64,000 bases of DNA from Lyngbya confervoides BDU141951 (GTDB lineage: Bacteria; Cyanobacteriota; Cyanobacteriia; Thermosynechococcales; Thermosynechococcaceae): NCBI RefSeq assembly GCF_000817775.3, contig NZ_JTHE03000103.1, forward strand, positions 1 to 64,000, given 5' to 3'. Positions 35,218-44,628 of this stretch are shown here, in pieces. Each line of letters starts with the position of its first letter. The stretch's first letter is position 1. The translations under genes and the position numbers were made by a program. Under the pieces are notes generated by a model that saw only the letters and a program-made list of their open reading frames with translations, was not told where the DNA came from and made no database searches.

Positions 35218-36474
35218 CTAGGGCCTGGAAATGGATTGAACCTTTGGGGTCTGATGCCAGGTCCATAGCCCAACGCCCCAAAGGAGAACTCCCAGGCCGG
35301 TGAGAACGACCCGCAGGCCTACGGCATCGGCAAGCAGGCCTGCGATCGCCAGAGGTAAGCTCAAGGCGATGTTGACGACGTTATTTTGAAATCCAAACAC
35401 CTTACCGCGCATCTCGGAGGGGGTTTCCACCTGAATGAGCGTTTGCATGGGCACCCCAATAAAGGCGGCTCCGATCCCCAGCAGCACGCTCAATGCAATG
35501 CCTGCCCAGAGCTGATGAATCAAACTAAATCCAATCAGCATAATGCCCATGCTGCAAAAGCCGACAAGGGGCAGGGGCAGATGATTGAACCGTCCGCCCC
35601 ACTGTCCCAGAAAGGCAGCGCCAATGATCAGTCCCACCCCTGCGGAGGCGAGCAAGAAGCCAAACTGAGTTTCCTTCAGGCCAATTTCGGCGGCAAGACC
35701 GATGGCCAGTACAGAAAGGGCGGCAAAAACGCAGTAGAGACTGGTGAGCTGAATCATGGCGCTGCTAATTCGCTGGTTTTTGCGCAGATATTGCAGACCC
35801 TGCTTGAGATCTTGCCAGGGGTGCAGGCGGACCGAGGCCGGGTGTTTTTTTTCACGCATGGGGACCAGCGCCAAGATCAAGGCGGCCAGCACATAGAGCC
35901 CACCCACCAGTATTTCTCGACCGAATAACCCGCCAAAGCGATGGGCTGCCCCCAGAACTGGATCCCCAATGGCAAATCCCACCACCAGCGATCCCATCAT
36001 GGTGGTCGTAAACAGGGCATTGGCTGCCATTAAATTTTGTTCCTCGACCAGGACGGGAATGGCGGCCTGTTCTGCGGGGGCAAAGAACTGGGTCAAAATG
36101 GATTCCATCGCTGCAATTAACAGCAGCAGCAAAAAATGGGTTTGGGCCAGGATGGGTATTAACAGAACCAGCGACCCTCGCATCAGGTTTGTGACCCAAA
36201 GAATTTGCTTCTTAGACCAGCGGTCCACAAACAGCCCCGCTGCCGATCCAAGAAAGACCGCCGGGAGCGTGTTGGCGATCATCACTGAGGAGCGCATGGA
36301 ATTTTCTAAAAAGCGTGGAGGTTGATAATTAACCACCAGCGCAATGAGTAAAACAAAGAAAATTTTATCGGCAACTTGGGAAACGATCTGACCAATCCAC
36401 AGCGTTAAAAAGGCATAGTTCCTAAAGAGCGATTGAAAACCACTTGTCGGGGGCTGAGCGTCAGTCTTTGGCAT
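35218..36474 (-). CDS. MFS transporter (MFS_3 / enterobactin-exporter-like)
   Basis: The product of about 418 residues has around 12 hydrophobic helices. The motifs fit an MFS exporter: FLGSAAGLFVDRWSKKQILW near the start and GIGAAFIGVPMQTLIQVETP with EMRGKVFGFQN, typical of the MFS_3 branch that includes exporters and permeases of unknown substrate. The start is uncertain: ATG at 36474 (MPKTDAQ) is preferred, TTG at 36540 is possible. It is upstream of ilvB on the same strand with a gap of about 146 bases. Confidence 0.82.
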   Translation of the reverse strand: MPKTDAQPPTSGFQSLFRNYAFLTLWIGQIVSQVADKIFFVLLIALVVNYQPPRFLENSMRSSVMIANTLPAVFLGSAAGLFVDRWSKKQILWVTNLMRGSLVLLIPILAQTHFLLLLLIAAMESILTQFFAPAEQAAIPVLVEEQNLMAANALFTTTMMGSLVVGFAIGDPVLGAAHRFGGLFGREILVGGLYVLAALILALVPMREKKHPASVRLHPWQDLKQGLQYLRKNQRISSAMIQLTSLYCVFAALSVLAIGLAAEIGLKETQFGFLLASAGVGLIIGAAFLGQWGGRFNHLPLPLVGFCSMGIMLIGFSLIHQLWAGIALSVLLGIGAAFIGVPMQTLIQVETPSEMRGKVFGFQNNVVNIALSLPLAIAGLLADAVGLRVVLTGLGVLLWGVGLWTWHQTPKVQSISRP

Positions 36475-36764
36475 GGGGTGAGCATGAAAGGATGAGAGCC
36501 AGACGGGGCCAGATTGAGGGTTGACCAAAGCGCTGATCAAGCTCGTTGACCAAGCTTTGCTCCCCCTGACTGCTCGGCCAGCCTAGGCCCGTCAGTCCAA
36601 TCCTGTGGTAAGACTGAACGATGCCAGATGGGAAGCCCTGGGATGAATCTAAACCGAGGTGGAAGGTGACTCAAGATACATTTTAACGGGATAGGGATGA
36701 ATGGGATAGGGAACTACCGCCAGCCTTGCTGGTTCTGACCCCCGCGGTTTTCGGATCGCTAAAA

Positions 36765-36794
36765 AGGCTTGGAGAACAATCAGTCTCCAAGCCT
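36765..36794 (-). terminator. Rho-independent terminator of the hpf gene
   Basis: On the minus strand, AGGCTTGGAGA pairs with TCTCCAAGCCT (11 bp, 8-base loop; 36765-36775 and 36784-36794), followed by TTTTT. It lies 20 bases after the hpf stop. The rest of 36475-36813 shows nothing further. Confidence 0.85.
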
Positions 36795-36813
36795 AGATGA
36801 GTGCGATTGCCGT

Positions 36814-37431
36814 TTAGATCTGACTTGCCTTTGCCGCTTGAGGGTCAGGGGCCTCGACGCCATTGACTCGGGGTTGAATTAACCCGTAGCCCCCGTGGTT
36901 ACGCTCATAGACGACATTTAATTCTCCTGAAGCCTGGTTCTGAAATACATAAAAGTCATGATCTACCATTTCTAGCTGTTCCAAGGCTTCCGATACGGTC
37001 ATGGGAGGCATGGAAAAGTACTTGCATCGCACGACATTCTCTGGCAGCTCGACGGTGCGTTCTGCAACTAAATCTCCAATCAAGGGTTTATCCTCTGACC
37101 CGATGAGTTCCGTGGGTTTTGCCCGGCCGTTAGAATTCCGTTTTTCCTTATACTTGCGGAGCTGGCGGGCAATTTTGTCAGCCACAAGGTCAATGCTGGC
37201 GTATAGGTTCTCACTGCTTTCCTCGGCCCGAATTACCGATCCATTCACAAAGAGGGTGACTTCGGCCGTTTGGCTTGGGGTGATCCGGGGGTTTCGGGCA
37301 ACGGATAGGTGGACATCAATTTCGGTCGTAAGATTTTTGTAGTGGTTGGCGGCCTTCTCAATTTTCTGATTGACATATTCACGAAGGGAATCGGTAATCT
37401 CAATATTTTTTCCGTGAATAAGTAGCTTCAT
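36814..37431 (-). CDS. hpf: Long-form ribosome hibernation promoting factor (LrtA type)
   Basis: The 205-residue protein is the long HPF form. Its N-terminal domain ([20 protein letters not shown]...[10 protein letters not shown]) binds the ribosome and its C-terminal domain ([21 protein letters not shown]...GYGLIQPR) dimerises two 70S ribosomes into 100S. In cyanobacteria this is LrtA, whose transcript rises in darkness. GGGGAGGC precedes the ATG. The divergent neighbour is lipB; the region between is short. Confidence 0.95.
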   Translation of the reverse strand: MKLLIHGKNIEITDSLREYVNQKIEKAANHYKNLTTEIDVHLSVARNPRITPSQTAEVTLFVNGSVIRAEESSENLYASIDLVADKIARQLRKYKEKRNSNGRAKPTELIGSEDKPLIGDLVAERTVELPENVVRCKYFSMPPMTVSEALEQLEMVDHDFYVFQNQASGELNVVYERNHGGYGLIQPRVNGVEAPDPQAAKASQI

Positions 37432-37617
37432 AGGGTTGCCTCCCCTTAATCCATTGTTAACTCAACCCTAGCACTTTGTTTTGCTGGAGTCTGAGGGAAC
37501 CCATGGGTCTTTAATATGCTTTGTAGTTCTTCAGGATTCTTCAATTTTTGAATCGTCATGCTGGAAAATTCTTCACACTTTTTAGACCAAAATCTGCGAC
37601 AGAGGGGGCATACTGGT

Positions 37618-38283
37618 GTGTTGGTCCATACCATGGGCCGGGTTCCTTTTCTGGAGGTTTGGGCCTGGCAAAAGCACTGGGTTGATTGGGCTATTGCTCA
37701 TCCTGAGAGCCCTGACCGACTCTTGGTGGTGGAGCACCCGCCGGTCTATACCCTGGGGACGGGGGCCACCCTAGATCACCTTCGATTTGATCTCAATCAT
37801 CCCCCGGCGCCCTGCCATCGGATTGAGCGTGGGGGTGAGGTCACCTACCATGGGCCGGGGCAGTTGATCCTGTATCCGATTTTGGACTTGCGTCGTTATC
37901 GCCCGGATCTGCACTGGTATTTGCGACAGCTAGAGCAGGTCGTGATTCAACTGCTCCTGGAGTTGGGTCTAAGGGGCGATCGCATTTCTGGGTTGACCGG
38001 TGTGTGGGTGGCTGGGAAAAAGCTGGCGGCCATTGGCATTAAGGTGCGCCGCTGGGTGTCGATGCACGGGGTTGCCCTTAATGTGTGTCCTGATTTAAGG
38101 GGATTCCAGCAGATTGTGCCCTGTGGGATTTCAGACCGCCCCGTGGGGAGCCTGGCTGAGCTGATACCAGGAATTACTGTGGAACAGGTGCAGCCCCTGG
38201 CGATCGCGGCGTTTGAATCCGTCTTTCAAGTGTCTAGCCAGTGGGTGGCGGGGCCGCTGTGGGCAGATGCGTTTCCCGAATGA
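37618..38283 (+). CDS. lipB: Octanoyl-ACP:protein octanoyltransferase LipB
   Basis: LipB moves octanoyl groups from acyl carrier protein to lipoate-dependent enzymes. The motif order is typical: LLVVEHPPVYTLGTG, RGGEVTYHGPGQLILYPI, then GVWVAGKKLAAIGIK (catalytic Lys) and HGVALNVCPDL (catalytic Cys). I chose GTG at 37618 because GAGGGGG lies about 9 bases before it and the N-terminus then fits the family; ATGs at 37558 and 37633 are alternatives. Product is 221 residues. Confidence 0.88.
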   Translation: MLVHTMGRVPFLEVWAWQKHWVDWAIAHPESPDRLLVVEHPPVYTLGTGATLDHLRFDLNHPPAPCHRIERGGEVTYHGPGQLILYPILDLRRYRPDLHWYLRQLEQVVIQLLLELGLRGDRISGLTGVWVAGKKLAAIGIKVRRWVSMHGVALNVCPDLRGFQQIVPCGISDRPVGSLAELIPGITVEQVQPLAIAAFESVFQVSSQWVAGPLWADAFPE

Positions 38284-38333
38284 ACTGCCCATAGCGGATT
38301 TTAAATGGCAGCGGTTGGGTGGGGCGAAGGGCG

Positions 38334-39329
38334 CTATTTCCATTCAAAAATGGCTGCTCCCCAGCTTAATCCGGCCCCAAAGCCAGCAGAGGCAATGAGA
38401 TCGCCCGGTTGAATCTGGCCTTGACGAACCTGGGCATCCAGGGTGAGGGGAATAGAGGCGGCGGATGTGTTGCCATATTCGGCCATGTGACTAATCACTT
38501 TGGCTGCCGGGATGTGGAGGCGTTGGGCAACGGCGTCTAAAATCCGCTGATTGGCCTGGTGAAGCAGGAGCCAGTCCACCTGACCCACCTCTTTTTTGGC
38601 GTGGAACAAGGCTTTTTCTAAAATTTCTGGCACCCGCCGCACCGCAAAGCGATAGACTTCCTGCCCGTTCATGTAAATGGGTTGATAGGTGCCCTGACCG
38701 ACCGCGGTTTGATCAACGAGGATCTGGGGGGTGGCCTGAAACGGTAGCGTGAGATGGCAGTTTTTAGTACCATCGCTTTGCATGGCAAACCCGTGGAGGC
38801 GATCGCGATCCGCTGCCTGCAACAGCACAGCCCCGGCTCCATCTCCAAACAGTACACAGGTCCGGCGATCGCGCCAGTCTACCCAGCGCGAGAGAAAGTC
38901 TGCCCCAATCAGCAGCACATTGCGGTAGACTCCCATGCGGATAAACTGCGCGGCATTCACCAATCCAAAGATAAATCCAGAGCAAGCAGCCGTCAGATCA
39001 AAGGCCACCGCATGGCAAGCGCCAATCTCCGCTTGCACTTGGCCTGCACTGCCAAATAAATCGTCGGGGCTAGAGGTGGCCAGGATAATTAAATCAACGT
39101 CAGTCGGATTGACCGCAGCCATCTCAAGGGCGCGACGGCCTGCCTCGGCCGCCAAGGTTGCCAGGGTGAGGTGGGGCGACGCTAATCGCCGACTTCGGAT
39201 GCCGGTTCGAGTCGAGATCCACTCATCGGAGGTCTCCACAACCTGGCTCAACTGATCATTGCTCAGGGCCACCTCGGGTGTGGCTGATCCGCACCCCTGA
39301 AGAACTATCCCAATGTCAGGCAATCTCAT
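38334..39329 (-). CDS. fabH: Beta-ketoacyl-ACP synthase III FabH
   Basis: FabH starts fatty acid synthesis by condensing acetyl-CoA with malonyl-ACP. The 331-residue protein has the active-site Cys in FDLTAACSGFIFGL, His in LLHQANQRILDAV and Asn in AEYGNTSAASIP. Length is normal. It overlaps plsX (ATGA), so the two are translationally coupled, as in many bacteria. Confidence 0.96.
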   Translation of the reverse strand: MRLPDIGIVLQGCGSATPEVALSNDQLSQVVETSDEWISTRTGIRSRRLASPHLTLATLAAEAGRRALEMAAVNPTDVDLIILATSSPDDLFGSAGQVQAEIGACHAVAFDLTAACSGFIFGLVNAAQFIRMGVYRNVLLIGADFLSRWVDWRDRRTCVLFGDGAGAVLLQAADRDRLHGFAMQSDGTKNCHLTLPFQATPQILVDQTAVGQGTYQPIYMNGQEVYRFAVRRVPEILEKALFHAKKEVGQVDWLLLHQANQRILDAVAQRLHIPAAKVISHMAEYGNTSAASIPLTLDAQVRQGQIQPGDLIASAGFGAGLSWGAAIFEWK

Positions 39330-40360
39330 TCCCCCGCCGCAACTGCGGTCACATTTTGCTGATAACAGGCTCGAATCTGGTCAGACACCCGCTTGTCTAC
39401 CCCCTCTTTCGCTAGGCGAATCGCGTTAAAAATAGAGGGAGCCTGGGAACTGCCGTGACTAATGATACAGACCCCGTTAACGCCCAAGAGTAGGCCGCCG
39501 CCATGCTCGGCGTGATCAATTCGCTGCTTGATGCGTTTAAGATTCGGCCTCAAAAAGGCGGTGCCCACCTTTCCATGGGTGCCGCGGGGTAGTTCCTCCC
39601 GAAAGATTTGGAGAACGGACTCTCCAACCGCTTCTGCGAATTTTAAAAGAACATTCCCTGAAAAGCCATCACACACAATCACATCAAACTGGCCCGAGAG
39701 GACATCGCGTCCTTCCGCATTGCCCACAAAGTGAATTTGGGAGTTCTGCGCTAGGAGCGGGTAAGTATTCAGGGCCAAATCATTCCCTTTACAGGCTTCT
39801 TCCCCAATATTGAGCAGCCCGACCTTGGGACGCTCCACCCCCAGGACAGAATGACTGTAAATTGATCCCATCGTGGCAAATTGCTCAAGATACTTTGGGC
39901 GGCAGTCTACATTCGCGCCCACGTCCAGGATTAAAACGGACTGTCCGGCGATCACCGTCGGAAACACTGCCCCGATGGCGGGTCTGTCGATGCCCCGCAG
40001 GCGGCCCAATCGCAGCAGCGCTGAGGCCATTGCGGCCCCGGAATGCCCCGCCGAAACCACGGCGTCTGCCTGCTTACGCTTAACTAAATTCATGGTGACA
40101 TTGATGGAAGCGTTGGGCTTGCGGCGTAAGGCGCTAATGGGCTCTTCCCCCATTTCAATCACCTCTTCAGCGGCAATGATCTCCAGCCGAGGCGTATTTT
40201 CCTGACTGCCCAGGGCTTGCCGAATCCGATCGGGGTCACCCACCAGTAAAATTTCGATGTCTAATTCATCTCGAGCTCTCAATGCTCCGGCCACAATCTC
40301 GTCCGGGGCGTGATCCCCTCCCATCGCATCAATTGCAATCCTTACGCTCGTTGATTCCAT
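39326..40360 (-). CDS. plsX: Phosphate acyltransferase PlsX
   Basis: PlsX makes acyl-phosphate from acyl-ACP for phospholipid synthesis. The 344-residue protein has the family start IAIDAMGGDHAPDEIVAGAL, the block VSAGHSGAAMASALLRLGRL and DVGANVDCRPKYLEQFA. It precedes fabH in the order plsX-fabH that is common in bacteria, with a 4-base overlap. The ATG at 40360 faces the divergent carboxypeptidase gene. Confidence 0.96.
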   Translation of the reverse strand: MESTSVRIAIDAMGGDHAPDEIVAGALRARDELDIEILLVGDPDRIRQALGSQENTPRLEIIAAEEVIEMGEEPISALRRKPNASINVTMNLVKRKQADAVVSAGHSGAAMASALLRLGRLRGIDRPAIGAVFPTVIAGQSVLILDVGANVDCRPKYLEQFATMGSIYSHSVLGVERPKVGLLNIGEEACKGNDLALNTYPLLAQNSQIHFVGNAEGRDVLSGQFDVIVCDGFSGNVLLKFAEAVGESVLQIFREELPRGTHGKVGTAFLRPNLKRIKQRIDHAEHGGGLLLGVNGVCIISHGSSQAPSIFNAIRLAKEGVDKRVSDQIRACYQQNVTAVAAGE

Positions 40361-40510
40361 AGCCTAATTTCGTCGGATCTTTAAGAATTGTAGCAGATTG
40401 TTCCAGTCATTCCGTGGCATGGCCTTGACCAATCCATGGATTCTGCTACGGTGAACAGAACTTTGTCCGTCAGGTGCGGATGCTGGAACAAAACGCAGGA
40501 GGTCAAAACG

Positions 40511-41734
40511 TTGTTTGAGGTGGGCTTGCTTCCCCTTTGGCTGAAGGTGGCTGGAGTGATTGAACCGCGCTCCCCGGCGATTGCTTCTCCGACCGAAATG
40601 ATCTCTCAGCAGCGGCTAGAACCGGAATCGGCGCAGATTTTAGCGTCCTACCTCAAGCAGCTGCAGGCCGCGGGCTTTGATCCCCAGCGGCAGGGGGTTT
40701 GGCTGCAAACGGAACAGCAGCTCCTCTTGTCGACCGGGGGTGACAAGCTCCATTCCGGTGCTTCCCTGACCAAGGCTGCAACCACCCTGGCCGTGCTCCA
40801 TCATTACCCATTGGGCCATCGGTTTAGGAGCCAAATCAGAACCAATGGATCTCTCAAGGCGGGGATCCTTTCAGGCGACTTAATTGTGGAGGGGGGCCTG
40901 GACTTGGTGCTGATGCCCGCTGCTGCCATTGCTTTTGGGCAGAAGCTTCAGAATATGGGTATTCAACAGGTGAGGGGGGATTTAGTGGTGCAATTTCCCG
41001 ATGCCAACGCCCTTGTTGATCCTGACTCCGTCGGAACCGTCCTGCGTGAAGGGATCAACGCCAATCAGTGGTCTGAGGAGATGCAGCGGCATTATCAGCA
41101 GCATCTTGCCGGGACGCCCAAGCCGACTGTTGTGGTGACGGGTACCTTGAAACCCTGGGCCAATTCTGGCCAGATGCGGGATCTGTGGACCCATCAGTCT
41201 CCCCCCATTTTGGACATGGTGCGCTATATGAATCTGCACAGCAGTAACGATTTGGCTGAGGCTTTTGTGGCGGATATGGGTGGGGTTGAGGTGTTGATGG
41301 ATACGGTGTTGGCGCAAACGCAGCTTCCGCCGCAGGAGATTCAGTTGCAAAACGGATCGGGCCTGGGGGTGGAGAACCGCATGAGTCCGCGAGCGGTGAC
41401 TGGGATTTTTCTGGCGATTCAGAACAAGCTGGCAGCGGAGCAGCGAGACTTGGGCGATGCGTTCCCGATTTCCGGGCAGGATATAGGCACCCTGGAGGAC
41501 CGCGAAATTCCCTTGGGGGCCGTGGTTAAAACGGGAACGCTTTGGAACGTCAGCGCCCTGTCGGGCTACTTTCCCACGGCCCAGCGAGGTCGAGTTTGGT
41601 TCACGATCATGAATGATGGTGGGGACTTTGTGGAGGGCTTTCGCCAGCGTCAGGATCAATTGCTCGCTCGCCTAACGGCGGCCTGGTCTGAACCGTCTCA
41701 GGGGAGTCCCCGAGAGGGGTCGCCGCCTATGTAG
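40511..41734 (+). CDS. D-alanyl-D-alanine carboxypeptidase / PBP4-type (S13 family)
   Basis: The penicillin-binding protein has the three active-site motifs SLTK (about residue 84), SSN (SSNDLAEAF) and KTG (VVKTGTLWN, about 339). It trims or cuts peptidoglycan cross-links in the periplasm. The TTG at 40511 is preferred because AGGAGG lies 8 bases before it and the N-terminus FEVGLLPLWLKVAGVIEP then forms a membrane or signal segment; an ATG at 40436 is the longer option. About 407 residues, shorter than E. coli PBP4. Its 3' end overlaps the convergent TPR gene by 37 bases. Confidence 0.85.
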   Translation: MFEVGLLPLWLKVAGVIEPRSPAIASPTEMISQQRLEPESAQILASYLKQLQAAGFDPQRQGVWLQTEQQLLLSTGGDKLHSGASLTKAATTLAVLHHYPLGHRFRSQIRTNGSLKAGILSGDLIVEGGLDLVLMPAAAIAFGQKLQNMGIQQVRGDLVVQFPDANALVDPDSVGTVLREGINANQWSEEMQRHYQQHLAGTPKPTVVVTGTLKPWANSGQMRDLWTHQSPPILDMVRYMNLHSSNDLAEAFVADMGGVEVLMDTVLAQTQLPPQEIQLQNGSGLGVENRMSPRAVTGIFLAIQNKLAAEQRDLGDAFPISGQDIGTLEDREIPLGAVVKTGTLWNVSALSGYFPTAQRGRVWFTIMNDGGDFVEGFRQRQDQLLARLTAAWSEPSQGSPREGSPPM

Positions 41735-42402
41735 AGCCGTGAAAACCCCTGCTGGTAATAGTGCTCTGCAATGAGAGGATTGAGCTGCTTTGCTTTTTGG
41801 TAATCCTGGCGCGCCAGGGTTTCGTTGCCTTGCAGGTAATAGGAGAGTCCTCGATGATAGTGGGCAGCTACAAAGGCAGGCGAGAGGTCAATGGCGCGGG
41901 AGAAATCCTGAATGGCTAGGGTTAAATTTTGCCGTTGATCGGCTGAAAGGGACGGTGCTGCGGGCTGGTTGACCTGGGCAATGGGAATCACGAGGCGCGA
42001 CAGCCCGCGCTGGTAGTAGGCTGCGGCAAAGGTGGAGTCTAGGGCGATCGCCTGGGAATAGTTTCGGCGGGCCAGCTTATGATCGCCCAGGTCGCTGTAG
42101 GTCAGGCCCAGACTGAAGTAATAATCGGGATTGTCTGGATCGAGGACGATGGCTTGGCTGAACTGATCGAGGGCCTCTTCCAGGTCGTCTTCCCCATGAA
42201 AGAAAAGGCCGCGGTTGTAGAAATCCTCTGCCGTCACGGGGGGAGGAAGCACCAAGGCATCATACTCGGCGCGATTCAGGCTGGCTTGCAGCCAGGATGG
42301 CGGGGAAGCAGCTAGGACAGCTTTGAGGTTGCTGCCGACTGCTAAAGCCGATAAAACCAAAACCGTCGTCGCGGTGCTGAGGGACTGTTGCAATCTATTC
42401 AT
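41698..42402 (-). CDS. Exported TPR-repeat protein
   Basis: The 234-residue protein has a signal peptide (TATTVLVLSALAVGSNLKAVLA) and about four TPR repeats, each with the W/Y-x-x-G-x-x-Y pattern: AEDFYNRGLFFHGEDDLEEA, PDYYFSLGLTYSDLGDHKLA and AAYYQRGLSRL among them. TPR proteins act as scaffolds. The ATG at 42402 starts the signal peptide correctly. It overlaps the carboxypeptidase gene at its end. Confidence 0.8.
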   Translation of the reverse strand: MNRLQQSLSTATTVLVLSALAVGSNLKAVLAASPPSWLQASLNRAEYDALVLPPPVTAEDFYNRGLFFHGEDDLEEALDQFSQAIVLDPDNPDYYFSLGLTYSDLGDHKLARRNYSQAIALDSTFAAAYYQRGLSRLVIPIAQVNQPAAPSLSADQRQNLTLAIQDFSRAIDLSPAFVAAHYHRGLSYYLQGNETLARQDYQKAKQLNPLIAEHYYQQGFSRLYIGGDPSRGLP

Positions 42403-42780
42403 GGTGGGGGCATTCGCTCTGGGAGCGACAGAAATGCGTAGCTCAGGATCACTCGCTGCTGGATGACTCAATTCTTGAGGTACAAGAAAATAAATCGAGG
42501 GGGGACGCCTAAGCTTATTCCTATTCTAAGGTTGATGCCCCTGGCGCCTCCGGTTTCGATACATGTCTTTAATTTGACCTTGAGAACATATTCCTTGAGT
42601 TGTCCTAGAGTTGTGCTGGGATTCTTCCCCAGGATGTGGCAGGTCAGCGCTCTGAATTGCCCCTCCGTTAATTCCGGGTGGATTCTTCTCCCCGAGCGTT
42701 CTAAGTTATCTTTATAATCTGAGAGGAACACCCAATTCCGGCTTTTCCTCACATCCCCATCCCGCACCCAGAGTCTCCCT
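42403..42780. promoter_or_regulatory. Leader region of lepA
   Basis: No convincing gene. TATAAT at 42713-42718 lies 63 bases before the lepA start and is a possible -10 box, without a clear -35. A minus-strand frame of 118 codons through this region (42468-42824) overlaps the lepA start and was not accepted. Confidence 0.4.
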
Positions 42781-44592
42781 ATGACCGATGTTCCTGTTTC
42801 ACGGATTAGAAATTTTTCCATCATTGCTCACATTGATCATGGGAAGTCCACCCTGGCCGATCGCCTTCTCCAGGAAACAGGGACGGTGGCTGATCGGGAC
42901 ATGAAGGATCAGTTCCTTGACAGTATGGAACTTGAGCGGGAGCGGGGGATCACCATTAAGCTCCAGGCGGCCCGGATGAGCTATCGCGCTGCCGATGGCC
43001 AGGACTACGTGTTGAACTTGATCGATACCCCAGGACACGTAGATTTTTCCTACGAGGTTTCTCGGTCCCTGGCGGCTTGTGAAGGGGCGCTGCTGGTGGT
43101 GGATGCCTCCCAGGGGGTTGAGGCGCAAACTTTGGCTAACGTTTATTTAGCCCTGGAGCATGATTTGGAGATTATTCCGGTTCTCAATAAGATTGATCTG
43201 CCAGGGGCAGAGCCGGATCGCGTGATTCAAGAGATTGAGGAGGTGGTGGGCCTAGATTGCAGCAATGCCATTTTTGCCTCCGCAAAAACAGGGGTGGGTG
43301 TGCCGGAGATCTTAGCGGCCATTGTGCAGCAGGTGCCGCCCCCGGCTGATACCGTTCAAGATCCGCTCAGGGCGCTGATTTTTGATAGTTACTACGATCT
43401 CTATCGGGGCGTGGTTGTTTACTTTCGAGTGATGGATGGATCCCTGCGCAAGGGCGATCGCGTCAAGCTCATGGCCTCGGGTAAGGAGTATGAACTGGAT
43501 GAGTTGGGGGTGCTCTCTCCCACGCAGGTGCAGGTGGAGGAGCTGCATGCGGGAGAAGTGGGCTATTTTGCGGCCGCCATTAAGGCGGTCACCGATGCGC
43601 GGGTGGGCGATACGATTACGCAAGTGAAGCAGCCTGCCGCCGAGCCACTGCCAGGTTATGTGGAGGCCAAGCCCATGGTGTTTTGCGGCATGTTTCCCAC
43701 CGATGCCGATCAGTTTCCCGATCTGCGCGATGCCTTAGAGCGCCTCAAGCTGAATGATGCGGCCCTGCAGTTTGAGCCGGAAACCTCCAGCGCCATGGGA
43801 TTTGGGTTCCGCTGCGGATTTTTGGGGCTGCTGCACATGGAAATTGTCCAGGAGCGGCTAGAGCGCGAGTATGACCTGGATTTGATCATTACGGCGCCCT
43901 CGGTGATCTATCGGGTCACCACCATTAAAGGTGAGGTGGTGATGATCGATAATCCCAGCGCCCTTCCAGACCCGCAACAGCGCGAAAAAATCGAAGAACC
44001 CTATGTGCGGGTGGAGATGATTACCCCTGAAGAATTTGTCGGCACCTTGATGGAGCTCGGTCAAAGCCGGCGCGGAGAATTTAGGGATATGAAGTACCTG
44101 ACACCGGGACGTACCACCTTAATTTATGAACTGCCCTTGGCGGAGGTGGTGACTGATTTCTTTGACCAGATGAAATCGCGATCGCGGGGCTATGCCAGCA
44201 TGGAATATCAGCTCATTGAGTATCGGGAGAATACCCTGGTGAAGCTAGATATTTTGATCAACGGCGATCCGGTGGATTCCCTGGCGGCGATTGTACATCG
44301 GGATAAAGCCTACTACACGGGGCGAGCGCTGGTGAGCAAGCTCAAGGAGCTGATTCCGCGCCATCAGTTTAAGATCCCCCTCCAGGCGGCTATTGGCACC
44401 AAGGTGATTGCCAGCGAGAGTATCCCGGCTCTGCGTAAAGATGTCTTAGCCAAATGCTATGGCGGGGACATTTCTCGCAAGCGAAAGCTGTTAGAAAAGC
44501 AAAAGGCTGGAAAGAAGCGGATGAAGTCGGTGGGACGGGTGGATGTGCCTCAGGAGGCGTTTATGGCGGTACTGCGTTTGAAGGAGGATTAG
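42781..44592 (+). CDS. lepA: Elongation factor 4 (LepA)
   Basis: The 603-residue translational GTPase has G1 [15 protein letters not shown], the switch I region with [15 protein letters not shown] (G3), NKIDLPGA (G4) and SAKTG (G5). The C-terminal LepA domain with its basic end ([20 protein letters not shown]) is present. LepA can back-translocate ribosomes or aid initiation. It is a core gene with no unusual features. Confidence 0.97.
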   Translation: MTDVPVSRIRNFSIIAHIDHGKSTLADRLLQETGTVADRDMKDQFLDSMELERERGITIKLQAARMSYRAADGQDYVLNLIDTPGHVDFSYEVSRSLAACEGALLVVDASQGVEAQTLANVYLALEHDLEIIPVLNKIDLPGAEPDRVIQEIEEVVGLDCSNAIFASAKTGVGVPEILAAIVQQVPPPADTVQDPLRALIFDSYYDLYRGVVVYFRVMDGSLRKGDRVKLMASGKEYELDELGVLSPTQVQVEELHAGEVGYFAAAIKAVTDARVGDTITQVKQPAAEPLPGYVEAKPMVFCGMFPTDADQFPDLRDALERLKLNDAALQFEPETSSAMGFGFRCGFLGLLHMEIVQERLEREYDLDLIITAPSVIYRVTTIKGEVVMIDNPSALPDPQQREKIEEPYVRVEMITPEEFVGTLMELGQSRRGEFRDMKYLTPGRTTLIYELPLAEVVTDFFDQMKSRSRGYASMEYQLIEYRENTLVKLDILINGDPVDSLAAIVHRDKAYYTGRALVSKLKELIPRHQFKIPLQAAIGTKVIASESIPALRKDVLAKCYGGDISRKRKLLEKQKAGKKRMKSVGRVDVPQEAFMAVLRLKED

Positions 44593-44628
44593 GGTTAAGC
44601 TTGGACCTGAGCTGGGGCTTGAGTTCTG

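Noticed and set aside
37446-37634. Leftward 62-codon frame between hpf and lipB
   Set aside because: It overlaps the lipB start and has no recognisable motif or clear ribosome site.
42468-42824. Leftward 118-codon frame upstream of lepA
   Set aside because: It covers most of the intergenic region but overlaps the lepA start by 44 bases, has no family resemblance, and a promoter-like TATAAT on the other strand lies within it. It remains a weak possibility.
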